A DNA stretch of 23,208 nucleotides from WANQ01 sp964448055. Lineage in GTDB: Archaea; Thermoproteota; Thermoprotei_A; Sulfolobales; WANQ01. The notes under the pieces are model-generated. The model did no database searches. It had not been told where the DNA came from and saw only the letters and a program-made list of their open reading frames with translations. Position 1 is the stretch's first letter, and each line of letters opens with the position of its first letter. Positions 1 to 7,578 of the stretch are shown piece after piece. A program made the translations under genes and the position numbers. The DNA is taken from contig CAYUVB010000024.1 in the NCBI GenBank assembly GCA_964448055.1, positions 1-23,208 of the forward strand, written 5' to 3'.

Positions 1-142
1 TACAATACTCTATCGTTATATTTTCAGATACATTAACCAATTTATTTTCTTCAAGCCAACATTTAGGGCATAGCCCTTCTATTAGAGGACTCTTCTCCTC
101 AGAGATACCACATTTTACACAAAATCTAGAAGACTTAGGCAT
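1..142 (-). CDS. nmd3: NMD3-family protein, N-terminal fragment (runs off the window)
   Basis: Only the first 47 codons are in the window; the rest lies to the left of base 1. The reading frame starts at an ATG (142-140, minus strand). It carries two CxxC knuckles, C8-V-K-C11 and C25-P-K-C28, in the form FCVKCG...GLCPKCW, followed by an acidic stretch. That spacing matches the zinc-binding start of archaeal NMD3 homologues. Eukaryotic NMD3 is a 60S-subunit export adaptor; the archaeal protein is thought to act on the large ribosomal subunit, but its role is not well established. Any short archaeal zinc-ribbon protein could begin this way, so the call rests on the two-knuckle pattern and its position at the N-terminus. 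Confidence 0.6.
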   Translation of the reverse strand, partial: MPKSSRFCVKCGISEEKSPLIEGLCPKCWLEENKLVNVSENITIEYC

Positions 143-234
143 AGCTTAGGCTACCTTGAATTCTAAGACTATGTCCTCTGCTAAGATATTAAACTTTAAA
201 AACATACATGTTATGCTAGGCTCTGGGAGAGATA

Positions 235-591
235 ATGGCCAGGTTATTACTAAGTAACAAAGAAAGCGGTGATTACGAGTTTAGCTTTGAGCCCGTTACA
301 GAAGAGAACGTTGAAAAAGCAGTAGTTAAATTCCTTACAAGATATGGATATGTTCGTAGGATAAGGGTAAATCCGTGTGATTATAGGATTAGAGCTTTAT
401 CACTAGCTATACTGGATAAAGATAAAAGAATCGAGTTTAAAGTAGAATGCTGTGATAAACTAGGCTTAGAGCACAAAGAGTTCATCGTAGACAAGGAGGT
501 ACTGGTTAAGAAAATAGTGGAGCTATTAAAGAAGGTTCAAGAAGAATACAAAGAATGCGCCAAAAAATATTCAGAGAAACTACTAATATAA
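235..591 (+). CDS. small hypothetical protein
   Basis: A 118-residue soluble protein that I do not recognise. The N-terminal half looks like mixed alpha/beta and includes a Cys at 48 in VNPCDYR and an adjacent Cys pair (ECC) near residue 73. The last 35 residues are a Lys/Glu-rich amphipathic helix, which may be a coiled coil. There is no signal peptide or membrane segment. An archaeal TATA-like element (ACTTTAAAAA, about 193-202) and a purine-rich GGGAGAG just before the ATG support the start. It is divergent from nmd3 on the left and convergent with the M28 peptidase on the right, with 8 bases between the two stop codons. Confidence 0.65.
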   Translation: MARLLLSNKESGDYEFSFEPVTEENVEKAVVKFLTRYGYVRRIRVNPCDYRIRALSLAILDKDKRIEFKVECCDKLGLEHKEFIVDKEVLVKKIVELLKKVQEEYKECAKKYSEKLLI

Positions 592-599
592 TGGAGTAT

Positions 600-2465
600 T
601 TAGCTCAGCAATTTGATTAATTTTATCTTTGCTAGTAGCTCATAGAATTCTACTAAGTCTTTGAATTCTACAGCCTTAGGGCCATATTCTGCTAGCAATA
701 ATACGTAGATATCACTAATGGTATTCTTACCATTAGCTAAGTTTATAGCTTCCCTCATCAACAATACGTTATTTCTTCTATTCCTTTCTAGTATATTCAT
801 TAAGTGTTCTGCTACCTCTCTATTTATTCTCTTAACTGCACTTATACTTAGTATCCCTTTGAATGTTTTCAAAGGTCTCCTATCGTCAACAGGTATGTCT
901 GAAGGTTTTTCTCCCATATTGTATTGTTCCTTTAGCTTCTTAGCTAGTTCTAGTGCTTTAAGGTAACCGTAGTGAAGTGATATAAGCTCTATACCTTTGG
1001 CATATTGTTCTGCAAGTATTCTGAGTAGGTATTGATACTTGTGTTCCTCTACTTCAAATTCCCGTCTGGCAAGTATCCATTTATAGAATTTATAGGTTAA
1101 CTGGCTTAGTTCTTCTAAATGTTTGCCTTCAATGCTAGCTAGGTAATAAATACTTGAGGCTACTCCGATAACTATTCTTGCTAATAGAGTTATATCTACA
1201 TATCTTATATCATCTAGGTCTGTATGATAGTACTTATCAGGCCATTGGTTTATCATTAATGCTGGGGTACCCTCAGATATAAATACGTCGTGATCGCTTC
1301 CATCGTTGTACGGTGTTAAATCGTATTTTACCGAGAGGACACGGGTTATTTCTGAGTAAGCACTAGCTGATGGAAGGACTCTTCTTAGAGCATATTCTAT
1401 GACCGCATCAATATATGTTGGCGTAGTTATAGATGACATTATGTGTGTTAGAATAGAATTTGTTTCGTCTTGTTTTTCACCTATCATATCAAGATTTACT
1501 ACACCCATTAACTTTTTAGTCATATCTTTTCTAAGTGATAATAGGCCAAGTGTACCATAGTATTCTGGTACCAACATGAAATATAATGTTAGCCTAGGTT
1601 TTTCTATAATAGCCTTATCTAACGCATCTATAACTATGGCCGCTACTTCAAGTAAACCAACAACACCACTAGCATTATCATTAGCACCGGGCATAGGGTG
1701 ACAATAATGTGCTATTACGCCAAAGCCTCTCTCTTCTCTACCTCTTAGTGAAGCAAGTATTACTGGTAGTACAGGGTTAGAACCATATTGTGTATCAACA
1801 CGTGCTTTAACAACAACCTTCTTACCATCATCTAATAGATTAATAATTTCTTCTGCTATTCTTCTGGAGACACTAATAGCTATTGCTTTAGCGTTTTCCG
1901 CTTCTTCTTCCGTTAAGAATAAACCATAATATGGTACAGCATTGGTTGGCACAGCTCTCTTAGTATAAACAAGTATGCCTAGTGCTCCCCGTCTAGAAGC
2001 CTCGTAATATACGTCTCTGGCATTACCATATGCTAAAACGAACTTTCCTTTTACATCAACATTTTCATAGTACTTACTATGTGTACCCTTACCTACATAC
2101 ACTACTTCTCCTTCAACCCACCCATTGCTAGGCGGACTATGAGCTATAACCATCGTAGGATGATCATTATACTTCAATAATAGCTTCTCATAAGGTTTTA
2201 CAATCCATAATTCAGCGTCAAATACATTCCACTCAACAGGTATTTTAAATAATCCTAGATCTGTATCCTTTGTGACATTAATTACCTCTACTTCTAAGCC
2301 TTGTTCATCAAGTTTCTTTTTAAGGAATTCGGCTGCCTCTATTAATCCCTTGGATCCTTGAATTCTATGATACCTTGTCAGCTCTTTAAGGTTAAAGAGT
2401 ATTCTTTGCCTTGAACTCAAGTTGAAGAATTTGTTTATTATCTCATCTAGATACATTTCTAACAC
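600..2465 (-). CDS. M28-family zinc aminopeptidase with PA domain
   Basis: A 621-residue putative di-zinc exopeptidase of the M28 family. An N-terminal helical cap is followed by a protease-associated (PA) segment (about residues 115-190). The M28 core runs from about 225 to 435, with candidate ligands H253/H256 in AHYCHP, D263 in GANDNASG, the catalytic glutamate E301 in VPEYYG, D326 in VNLDMIG, and H414 in KYYHTD. The last 190 residues form a helical C-terminal extension. No signal peptide is evident, so it is probably cytoplasmic, recycling peptides. The start is a GTG at 2465 with GGTA nearby; an in-frame ATG at 2456 is the alternative. The substrate cannot be told from sequence. Confidence 0.88.
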   Translation of the reverse strand: MLEMYLDEIINKFFNLSSRQRILFNLKELTRYHRIQGSKGLIEAAEFLKKKLDEQGLEVEVINVTKDTDLGLFKIPVEWNVFDAELWIVKPYEKLLLKYNDHPTMVIAHSPPSNGWVEGEVVYVGKGTHSKYYENVDVKGKFVLAYGNARDVYYEASRRGALGILVYTKRAVPTNAVPYYGLFLTEEEAENAKAIAISVSRRIAEEIINLLDDGKKVVVKARVDTQYGSNPVLPVILASLRGREERGFGVIAHYCHPMPGANDNASGVVGLLEVAAIVIDALDKAIIEKPRLTLYFMLVPEYYGTLGLLSLRKDMTKKLMGVVNLDMIGEKQDETNSILTHIMSSITTPTYIDAVIEYALRRVLPSASAYSEITRVLSVKYDLTPYNDGSDHDVFISEGTPALMINQWPDKYYHTDLDDIRYVDITLLARIVIGVASSIYYLASIEGKHLEELSQLTYKFYKWILARREFEVEEHKYQYLLRILAEQYAKGIELISLHYGYLKALELAKKLKEQYNMGEKPSDIPVDDRRPLKTFKGILSISAVKRINREVAEHLMNILERNRRNNVLLMREAINLANGKNTISDIYVLLLAEYGPKAVEFKDLVEFYELLAKIKLIKLLS

Positions 2466-2557
2466 TATGTTACCATAGATAAGCGTCAGATTTTAGAATC
2501 TTGTGTAAAATACGTGTACAGTAGTCTATCCTCGACTGCATTGAGGTGTACTATGTA

Positions 2558-2782
2558 ATGGTTAAGCCTGAAGAAATACTTAGTATAAGAGATATCGTAT
2601 CCAAAACTATTTCTAAAGCATATGATGTGGACGTCTATAGTATTAAAATACTTGAGTTAGATGTTAGTGCTAAAGATGGACTAGTAGTTGTACGTGGTGA
2701 ATGGGATTCAAGCATAGGTAAAGGTAGATTCGAAGCAAGGATTAAGGGGGATGAGGTTTTCTACTTAAAGCTCGACATTTAA
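2558..2782 (+). CDS. small hypothetical protein, convergent with DUF1152
   Basis: A 74-residue protein of unknown function with a helix followed by alternating beta-strand-like segments (YSIKILELDV, GLVVVRGEWD, GRFEARI, VFYLKLDI). I place the start at the ATG at 2558 because GAGGTG (2543-2548) lies 9 nt upstream, the usual spacing in this window. A GTG at 2546 overlaps that ribosome binding site and would add four residues. Its last 41 bases overlap the 3' end of the opposite-strand DUF1152 gene, so both proteins share that DNA in antisense frames. It is small and lacks motifs, but start signals and strand-like composition support it as real. Confidence 0.6.
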   Translation: MVKPEEILSIRDIVSKTISKAYDVDVYSIKILELDVSAKDGLVVVRGEWDSSIGKGRFEARIKGDEVFYLKLDI

Positions 2783-3791
2783 GCTCTTGTTTTCTCAATG
2801 AACGTAAACGTAGTATATCAAGTATCGAGGAGCTACCCTTACATTGTAGTTCTTTTATATCGTATTCTAGATCAAGTTCTGTGTATACTCCTAGATCGTT
2901 TAACCTTTCTTTGGCTTCAATTATACTTCTAGTATTAACAAGATGAGAAGCTATAGCCGAGTGCTTATACACACCTTCTACATCGAATATGAGGGTCATT
3001 AGGCTAGCCAATGATAACGTTATTTTACGGGTCCCTCCTCTAATTGAACGTATACCTATAAAGCCTTTGAATACTTCTATGGGGCATTTACTTGCCTCAG
3101 TAATAGCACTTTTGAATACTTCCTTCAACACCATTACATCTTCAATAGTTAATGCTATTGCTCCTTTAAAATAGCCGCTAATGGCTAGGCGTGAAAAGTA
3201 TTCTTCGAGTTTACTTAAGGGTATTTCGCCATCGCAGCCTAAACCGAAAACACCTATGTATGTGTCTACGCCTAGGTTTATGCTAACATGATAGAGAGCT
3301 GATAAAGCTAGGTGGTCAAGTAAGGGGCTCCAAAGTTCTTCTTCAAAACCTATAGCAAGTACGTCTCCACCAACATCTACTCCTACTATTACGTCGACAT
3401 TGTAATCCTCTATTACATTCTTTAATCCTTTATATAATCCATTGAAACCTTTTGTTGCATCAAGTATTATTACTTTCTCATTTAAAGTAGTTGCTACGCG
3501 ACTAGCTTGAGGTATTATGAGGTTCTTACCATGGTGAGCATAGCTTAAACCATATATTACACCATAGTTATCTCTAATTTCAACTGCTCCATAGAATGAT
3601 TCAAGGCTAAGGGGGCCCGGTTCTGGATCAACAATGTATCTTTCCCAAGGTATACTTGCTAGATAAGCTCTGACACCTATGCGATGTAATGCAAGGTATA
3701 ACGGTATGCTACCAATTATATCGCCTCCACCACCAATGCCTATGATGAGAACTCTTCTGGTACTAGGTTTGAATATGCCTAAAATCCTCAT
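2742..3791 (-). CDS. DUF1152-family protein
   Basis: A 349-residue cytoplasmic protein that looks like the archaeal DUF1152 family. A glycine-rich loop follows the first strand (VLIIGIGGGGDIIGSI, about residues 14-29). A second Gly/Asp motif, GVDVGGDVLAIG, lies near 137-148, and FGLGCDGEIP near 182-191. The two Gly/Asp loops suggest nucleotide or sugar-phosphate binding in a Rossmann-like fold, but no activity is established that I know of. The ATG overlaps the stop codon of the upstream methyltransferase (TAATG), so the two are probably one translationally coupled operon. The 3' end overlaps the convergent small gene by 41 bases. Confidence 0.72.
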   Translation of the reverse strand: MRILGIFKPSTRRVLIIGIGGGGDIIGSIPLYLALHRIGVRAYLASIPWERYIVDPEPGPLSLESFYGAVEIRDNYGVIYGLSYAHHGKNLIIPQASRVATTLNEKVIILDATKGFNGLYKGLKNVIEDYNVDVIVGVDVGGDVLAIGFEEELWSPLLDHLALSALYHVSINLGVDTYIGVFGLGCDGEIPLSKLEEYFSRLAISGYFKGAIALTIEDVMVLKEVFKSAITEASKCPIEVFKGFIGIRSIRGGTRKITLSLASLMTLIFDVEGVYKHSAIASHLVNTRSIIEAKERLNDLGVYTELDLEYDIKELQCKGSSSILDILRLRSLRKQELKCRALSRKPHPP

Positions 3792-4351
3792 TATCCATCA
3801 TCGTATAAGTCCGAGACCCCTCTAACATATAAGTATATTGTTCCTTGCCATCCACCAGAGTCTTCTATATGAACTGGCCTCCATCCAGGTATTTCGAAAT
3901 CTAGCGTAATTATACGTGTACCTATACGTAATTCTCTCTTAAGCTTAGGTTTCAATAACTTATTCACGCTTGTTAGTAAATACATGTATACAACCGTTGC
4001 ATCACTTAATGGTATTTCGAAGAAGTTGCCATGTATAACTTTTACTAGGTCTTCTACGCCTTCTTTTTTAACTCTCTTAATAGCTTTCTCTACTAAATCT
4101 TGTCTGATTTCTATGCAAACAGCTTTAGCTCCATATCTTTTAGCAGCTTCTATTGCAACTCTTCCATCCCCGCATCCTAAGTCGTAGAATATGTCTCTGT
4201 CACTTAGTTCTACTAGTTTAAATATTCTGTCTATTATCTTATCTCGTGTAGGAACCCAAGGTACGTATGGTTGGCTAGGTATAGCTACGTATAGGAATCC
4301 TATATTTAATGCATTGTATGAACTGTAATGTAATAGTCTTCGTATTGTCGT
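3791..4351 (-). CDS. aKMT-like protein lysine methyltransferase with no standard start codon
   Basis: Class I SAM-dependent methyltransferase. Motifs in order: WVPTR entry motif, SAM-binding DLGCGDGR, acidic VCIEI at the end of strand 2, GNFFEIP, DATVVYMYLLTSVN, LKPKLKREL, and GTRIITLDFEIPGW. This order matches the crenarchaeal broad-specificity protein lysine methyltransferase aKMT. The frame is open from 4384 to the TAA at 3793-3791, but it has no ATG, GTG or TTG before an ATG at 3985, which lies after the SAM site. GGAGGTG (4366-4360) is followed 8 nt later by ACG (4351-4349), with ATA at 4345; I use the ACG provisionally. A TATA box at 4401-4408 fits a short leader. The gene is translationally coupled to DUF1152. 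A base error or frameshift at the start is the alternative to a real non-AUG start. Confidence 0.78.
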   Translation of the reverse strand, partial: TTIRRLLHYSSYNALNIGFLYVAIPSQPYVPWVPTRDKIIDRIFKLVELSDRDIFYDLGCGDGRVAIEAAKRYGAKAVCIEIRQDLVEKAIKRVKKEGVEDLVKVIHGNFFEIPLSDATVVYMYLLTSVNKLLKPKLKRELRIGTRIITLDFEIPGWRPVHIEDSGGWQGTIYLYVRGVSDLYDDG

Positions 4352-4400
4352 CGCGGCAGCACCTCCACCTCTTTGCTTTATTCTTCAATGCTTTGTAGTA

Positions 4401-4408
4401 CTTATACC
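4401..4408 (-). promoter_or_regulatory. TATA box of the methyltransferase/DUF1152 operon
   Basis: The minus strand reads GGTATAAG here. Initiation about 25 nt downstream would fall near 4378, just before the GGAGGTG ribosome binding site. This means the methyltransferase start must lie close to 4351-4345. Confidence 0.5.
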
Positions 4409-4446
4409 TACTCCTTATTCCATAACAATAGTTTAGGTAGAGGAGT

Positions 4447-4461
4447 AATAATTTTTAAAAA
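4447..4461 (-). terminator. T-rich terminator after the aminotransferase
   Basis: On the minus strand, a run of five T followed by AAAAATTATTA lies about 30-45 nt past the aminotransferase stop codon, a typical archaeal oligo-T termination context. A short CCTATATAGG palindrome sits between the stop and the T tract. Confidence 0.4.
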
Positions 4462-4490
4462 GGGGTTCTCCTATATAGGATTGATTATGC

Positions 4491-5708
4491 TTATCTCTTT
4501 GAGAGTTCTTCTACAGCTTCCCTAATTCTGTCTACGCCTTTTCTTATATCATCGAAACTTGTTGCAAAGCTAAACCTTATGAAGCCTTCACCAGCTTTGT
4601 CCGGGAATGCTGTACCTGGTAATACTACTACACCGTATTTTTCAAGTAGTGTATCTGCTAGTTCTTTGGCATTCTTTAGCCCTGTTAGCTTGAGTACGCC
4701 TTCTATGTTAGGGAACATGTAGAATGTTCCTGGACTTTTCCATACATCGAATCCTGGTACTTGTTTAAGTAGCTCGTATAGTAGGTCTCTTCTCTTCTTG
4801 AATATATCTATCATTTCCTTTATGGGTTTCCAGTCACCTCTTAAGGCTTTAACACCAGCTTTCTGGGCAAAGCTTACAGCACAGCTGTATACATTTACAG
4901 CTAGGTCTATTGCTCTATCTATTACCTCATTACGTACAACGACATATCCTAAACGCCATCCAGTCATAGCGAATGTCTTTGAAAAACCATTAACATAAAC
5001 TACGTAATTCCTCCAGTCGCTATGGCTCAATACGCTCTTAAACTCACCATCGTATACGAAGTTATCGTAGATCTCATCGGCTATGATAATAATGTTCTTC
5101 CTTCTGGCAAGATCCATTAGTTCATCTATTTGCTTTGGTGTAAATACAGCGCCTGTAGGATTATGAGGATTATTTAATACTATGGCTTTGGTTCTCTCAG
5201 TTATATTTTTCTCTATTAGCTCTATGTCTAAGCTAAAACCTTTAGCTCCACCTTCCCATTTTAATGGTATGTATACTGGTTTTCCTTTGAATAATTTTAT
5301 TATCTGTGCATATGCAGGATAACTGGGTTCTGGTATAATTACTTCATCGCCTTCTTGAACGTACATTGCCAATGCTATTAATATAGCGGTTTTAGCACCA
5401 GTTGTGACAACTATTTCGTTTGGTTTTACATCAGCACCATATTTATTGTTAAGGTATTCAGCTATTGCTTCACGGAGTTCTAGTATACCTGCTGTTTCCG
5501 TATAACCAGTAAAACCTTCGTCAAGAGCTCTTTTTGCTTCTTCTCTAATATGCTTGGGTGTTGGAAAATCTGGTTGACCTATACCAAAACTAACTATGTC
5601 CATACCTTTTCTTGCAAGTTCTTTTGCTCGTGCTAAATAAGCAAAAGCGCCTTCGCCACTAATATCATATAAGTATTTTGGAACATTGAGCGTAGGAGGA
5701 CTCGACAA
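4491..5708 (-). CDS. class I/II PLP-dependent aminotransferase (aspartate aminotransferase-like)
   Basis: A 405-residue fold-type I aminotransferase, the full family length. Visible motifs: GQPDFPTP (44-51) and TGYTETAG (67-74) in the N-terminal part; NNPHNPTG (179-186) for substrate and PLP binding; ADEIYDNFVY (210-219) with Asp and Tyr PLP contacts; SKTFAMTGWRLGY (243-255) with the Schiff-base lysine K244; and a C-terminal substrate Arg in EGFIRFSFA. It is probably an aspartate or broad-specificity amino acid:2-oxoglutarate transaminase; the donor cannot be fixed from sequence. The start is TTG at 5708, with GGTGG 9 nt upstream. The gene stands alone. Its promoter (TTTAAA at 5744-5749) sits between the arms of a 10-bp inverted repeat, which suggests a specific regulator. 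Confidence 0.92.
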   Translation of the reverse strand: MSSPPTLNVPKYLYDISGEGAFAYLARAKELARKGMDIVSFGIGQPDFPTPKHIREEAKRALDEGFTGYTETAGILELREAIAEYLNNKYGADVKPNEIVVTTGAKTAILIALAMYVQEGDEVIIPEPSYPAYAQIIKLFKGKPVYIPLKWEGGAKGFSLDIELIEKNITERTKAIVLNNPHNPTGAVFTPKQIDELMDLARRKNIIIIADEIYDNFVYDGEFKSVLSHSDWRNYVVYVNGFSKTFAMTGWRLGYVVVRNEVIDRAIDLAVNVYSCAVSFAQKAGVKALRGDWKPIKEMIDIFKKRRDLLYELLKQVPGFDVWKSPGTFYMFPNIEGVLKLTGLKNAKELADTLLEKYGVVVLPGTAFPDKAGEGFIRFSFATSFDDIRKGVDRIREAVEELSKR

Positions 5709-5719
5709 TGCTCTTAGCC

Positions 5720-5764
5720 ACCAGGTAAAGTATAGTGGACTAGTTTAAATCTATTTTACCTGGT
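5720..5764. promoter_or_regulatory. inverted repeat flanking the aminotransferase TATA box
   Basis: ACCAGGTAAA (5720-5729) and its exact reverse complement TTTACCTGGT (5755-5764) are centred 35 bp apart. Between them is the minus-strand TATA element TTTAAA (5744-5749). The 5720 arm covers the expected transcription start and touches the ribosome binding site; the 5755 arm lies next to the BRE position. A repressor bound to both arms would block TBP/TFB. The binding protein is unknown; Lrp/AsnC-type regulators are common for amino-acid genes in archaea. Confidence 0.5.
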
Positions 5765-5879
5765 TAACAAGTAAGCTACTGATCTATACTAGTAAACGTT
5801 AATAAGACATGTGTACAATATTCCCTGGTACCTAGAAGGGTATTCACGCAAAGATATGGTAGAGGTAAAGGGATAATCG

Positions 5880-6647
5880 ATGACAACCAAAAAACATGAG
5901 GTATTGCTGAGGATTAGGCAATTCAAGCCTAAGGAGCTGGTATTTGATGAAGTAAATATTCTTGGCTTAAAGCTAGTTAATGAAAAATGGGATAAGGTCT
6001 TCATAGATATAGATGAAGGAGGGGATATAGAAGCAAAAATCGATGCCCTAGTAGATGATGTTTTAAGGAAATATTCTAGTGAAAGAGAGTTATTCGTTGA
6101 AGTTGAGGCTAGCTTACCTGGATTAACCATTAAACGTGGTGAAGGAGATTATACTGGTAGAATAGTGGTATTAAGCCCAAAACCTGTCAGAGTATTCAAG
6201 ATAGGTATTGTACCTGGTAAGCCAACAAGTAATGCATCAAGAGAGCTAAGTTTGTCCGAAGAGAAAACTAGTACTATGCAAGTTGTGGTAAGTGAATCTC
6301 CAGTAGAGAGTGAAGAGAAAGAGGAAGCATCAAGTACTAATAATACCATGGTTCAAGAATCAGCTGAGGAGTATATTTTGAATCCAGAGAAAGCTATATG
6401 GCACAACATTGAAGATGACATATATGTGTATGAAGGGTTCATCATAACCAAAAAGGCTTGGAAAGCAATAATATTCATAACTGATAATGGCACGCGTATA
6501 TTATTACCAGGAGATTTCGAGGCGAAAACAATAGCTGGCGAGAGTGAAGCAAAGAAGAAAGCAAAAAGGAAGAGAAAAAGGAGAAAGAGATCTTCGAAGA
6601 CTAAGAAAACTAAAAAGAAGCGTAAAACTAGGAAAAAGAAGGGATGA
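5880..6647 (+). CDS. hypothetical protein with Lys/Arg-rich C-terminal tail
   Basis: A 255-residue protein with three visible parts. The first (1-105) is a mixed alpha/beta domain with Asp/Glu-rich segments. The second (about 115-160) is a low-complexity Ser/Glu/Thr linker. The third is a short segment with YEGFIITKKAWKAIIF, followed by a tail (about 222-255) made almost entirely of Lys, Arg, Ser and Thr. The basic tail suggests RNA, rRNA or DNA binding, but I recognise no named domain. Translation starts at an ATG with GAGGT (5862-5866) upstream. The stop codon TGA (6645-6647) lies inside box C of the candidate C/D sRNA that follows. Function unknown. Confidence 0.75.
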   Translation: MTTKKHEVLLRIRQFKPKELVFDEVNILGLKLVNEKWDKVFIDIDEGGDIEAKIDALVDDVLRKYSSERELFVEVEASLPGLTIKRGEGDYTGRIVVLSPKPVRVFKIGIVPGKPTSNASRELSLSEEKTSTMQVVVSESPVESEEKEEASSTNNTMVQESAEEYILNPEKAIWHNIEDDIYVYEGFIITKKAWKAIIFITDNGTRILLPGDFEAKTIAGESEAKKKAKRKRKRRKRSSKTKKTKKKRKTRKKKG

Positions 6648-6700
6648 GGACAAACCCCGTCTCGGAATAATTTGATGACCTATGCACCGGTTGCCGACCC
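6641..6700 (+). ncRNA. candidate box C/D sRNA overlapping the 3' end of the preceding gene
   Basis: Order on the plus strand: GGG; box C ATGAGGA (6644-6650); a 12-nt guide (6651-6662); box D' CGGA (6663-6666); spacer ATAATT; box C' TGATGA (6673-6678); a 15-nt guide (6679-6693); box D CCGA (6694-6697); CCC. Boxes C and D differ from consensus (RUGAUGA, CUGA) at the two positions that face each other in the kink-turn, and here they form a G-C pair, so the motif stays intact. D'/C' would form a G-U pair. The flanking GGG/CCC can close a terminal stem. The region is G+C-richer than its surroundings. The 15-nt second guide is slightly long. Confidence 0.5.
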
Positions 6701-6739
6701 TCCCTAAACTCCTCTCTACGTGTTAATCGAGGTATTCCT

Positions 6740-7393
6740 ATGAGAATACTTGTACCGAGTACAGATACTTGGAGAGGATTCCAAAAACTACATAGATACC
6801 TAATTATGAGAAAGCATGAGATAACACTTTTATCAAGCGAATTCATAGAAGAATTCGGAAACGTACTAATATACATTAATTCCACTAAATACTTAAATGA
6901 AGAAGTTAGAAAACTTATTAGATTTTATGTTAAAAGAGGTGCTAAGTTATTAGTAGAAGTTGTGCCTAGATCACGTAAAGACATTAATGTATTAAATAAA
7001 CTGTTATCGGGTTACGGAGCAGAGTACACGTGGATTAAAATATATGATCCATTAAACAATAATGGTGTGCCAACAAATCCTATAGCGAACCCAAGCACTA
7101 TACTAAGATTAGCTAATGCTAGAATAATAGTTGAACAAGCATATCATTTAAGGAATACTGTATCAATACCTCTTCTCATGGGTCATAAGTCTGCCCTTGC
7201 CATGAACCCTGAAAGTAATGAAGTAATACCATTTCCTAGAGGTACTGATCTAGTTTATGCTGTTGCAAGATTTAGTGAAGATCAAGGTTTACAAATTGTA
7301 TGTTTTAGTGGCTATGTATTCCGTGATACAGTACTACAAGGTGATAATATACGTCTACTAGAACGTATACTTAGCTTACTTGCTAAAAGCTAA
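6740..7393 (+). CDS. hypothetical protein, possible glutamine-amidotransferase-like fold
   Basis: A 217-residue soluble protein. It begins with a strand and turn (MRILVPSTDTWRG). A pattern follows that recalls class I GATase-like/ThuA folds: NVLIYINSTKYLNEEVRKLI then FYVKRGAKLLVEV, a 'cleft strand, helix, tall-order strand' arrangement. There is no catalytic Cys-His-Glu triad that I can assign, so if the fold is right it is likely non-catalytic. GAGGT (6729-6733) lies 6 nt before the ATG. It follows the Lys-rich hypothetical and the sRNA on the same strand. I would treat it as unknown. Confidence 0.65.
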   Translation: MRILVPSTDTWRGFQKLHRYLIMRKHEITLLSSEFIEEFGNVLIYINSTKYLNEEVRKLIRFYVKRGAKLLVEVVPRSRKDINVLNKLLSGYGAEYTWIKIYDPLNNNGVPTNPIANPSTILRLANARIIVEQAYHLRNTVSIPLLMGHKSALAMNPESNEVIPFPRGTDLVYAVARFSEDQGLQIVCFSGYVFRDTVLQGDNIRLLERILSLLAKS

Positions 7394-7531
7394 AGATCAG
7401 CTTTAATAAACTATTTTACCCGTAGTACCTGGGTCTATTAGGCAGAGGCTTTATTAGCATATATACTAATTAATTGACAAGCTATATTATTAATATTAAA
7501 CTTCTCCAAAATATCCTTATGTGGCATCTAC

Positions 7532-7540
7532 CTTAAAAAC
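7532..7540 (+). promoter_or_regulatory. TATA box of cdvB
   Basis: CTTAAAAAC lies about 40 nt upstream of the cdvB ATG, giving an expected start near 7560 and a leader of roughly 20 nt that includes GGTG (7567-7570), exactly 8 nt before the ATG. Confidence 0.45.
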
Positions 7541-7578
7541 TCAAGTAAATTCCAAGAACACTTATCGGTGTAACATAT

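Noticed and set aside
3791..3985. A 64-residue ORF that starts at ATG 3985 as a gene of its own
   Set aside because: It is the C-terminal third of the methyltransferase; the same frame is open to 4384 and carries all upstream SAM motifs.
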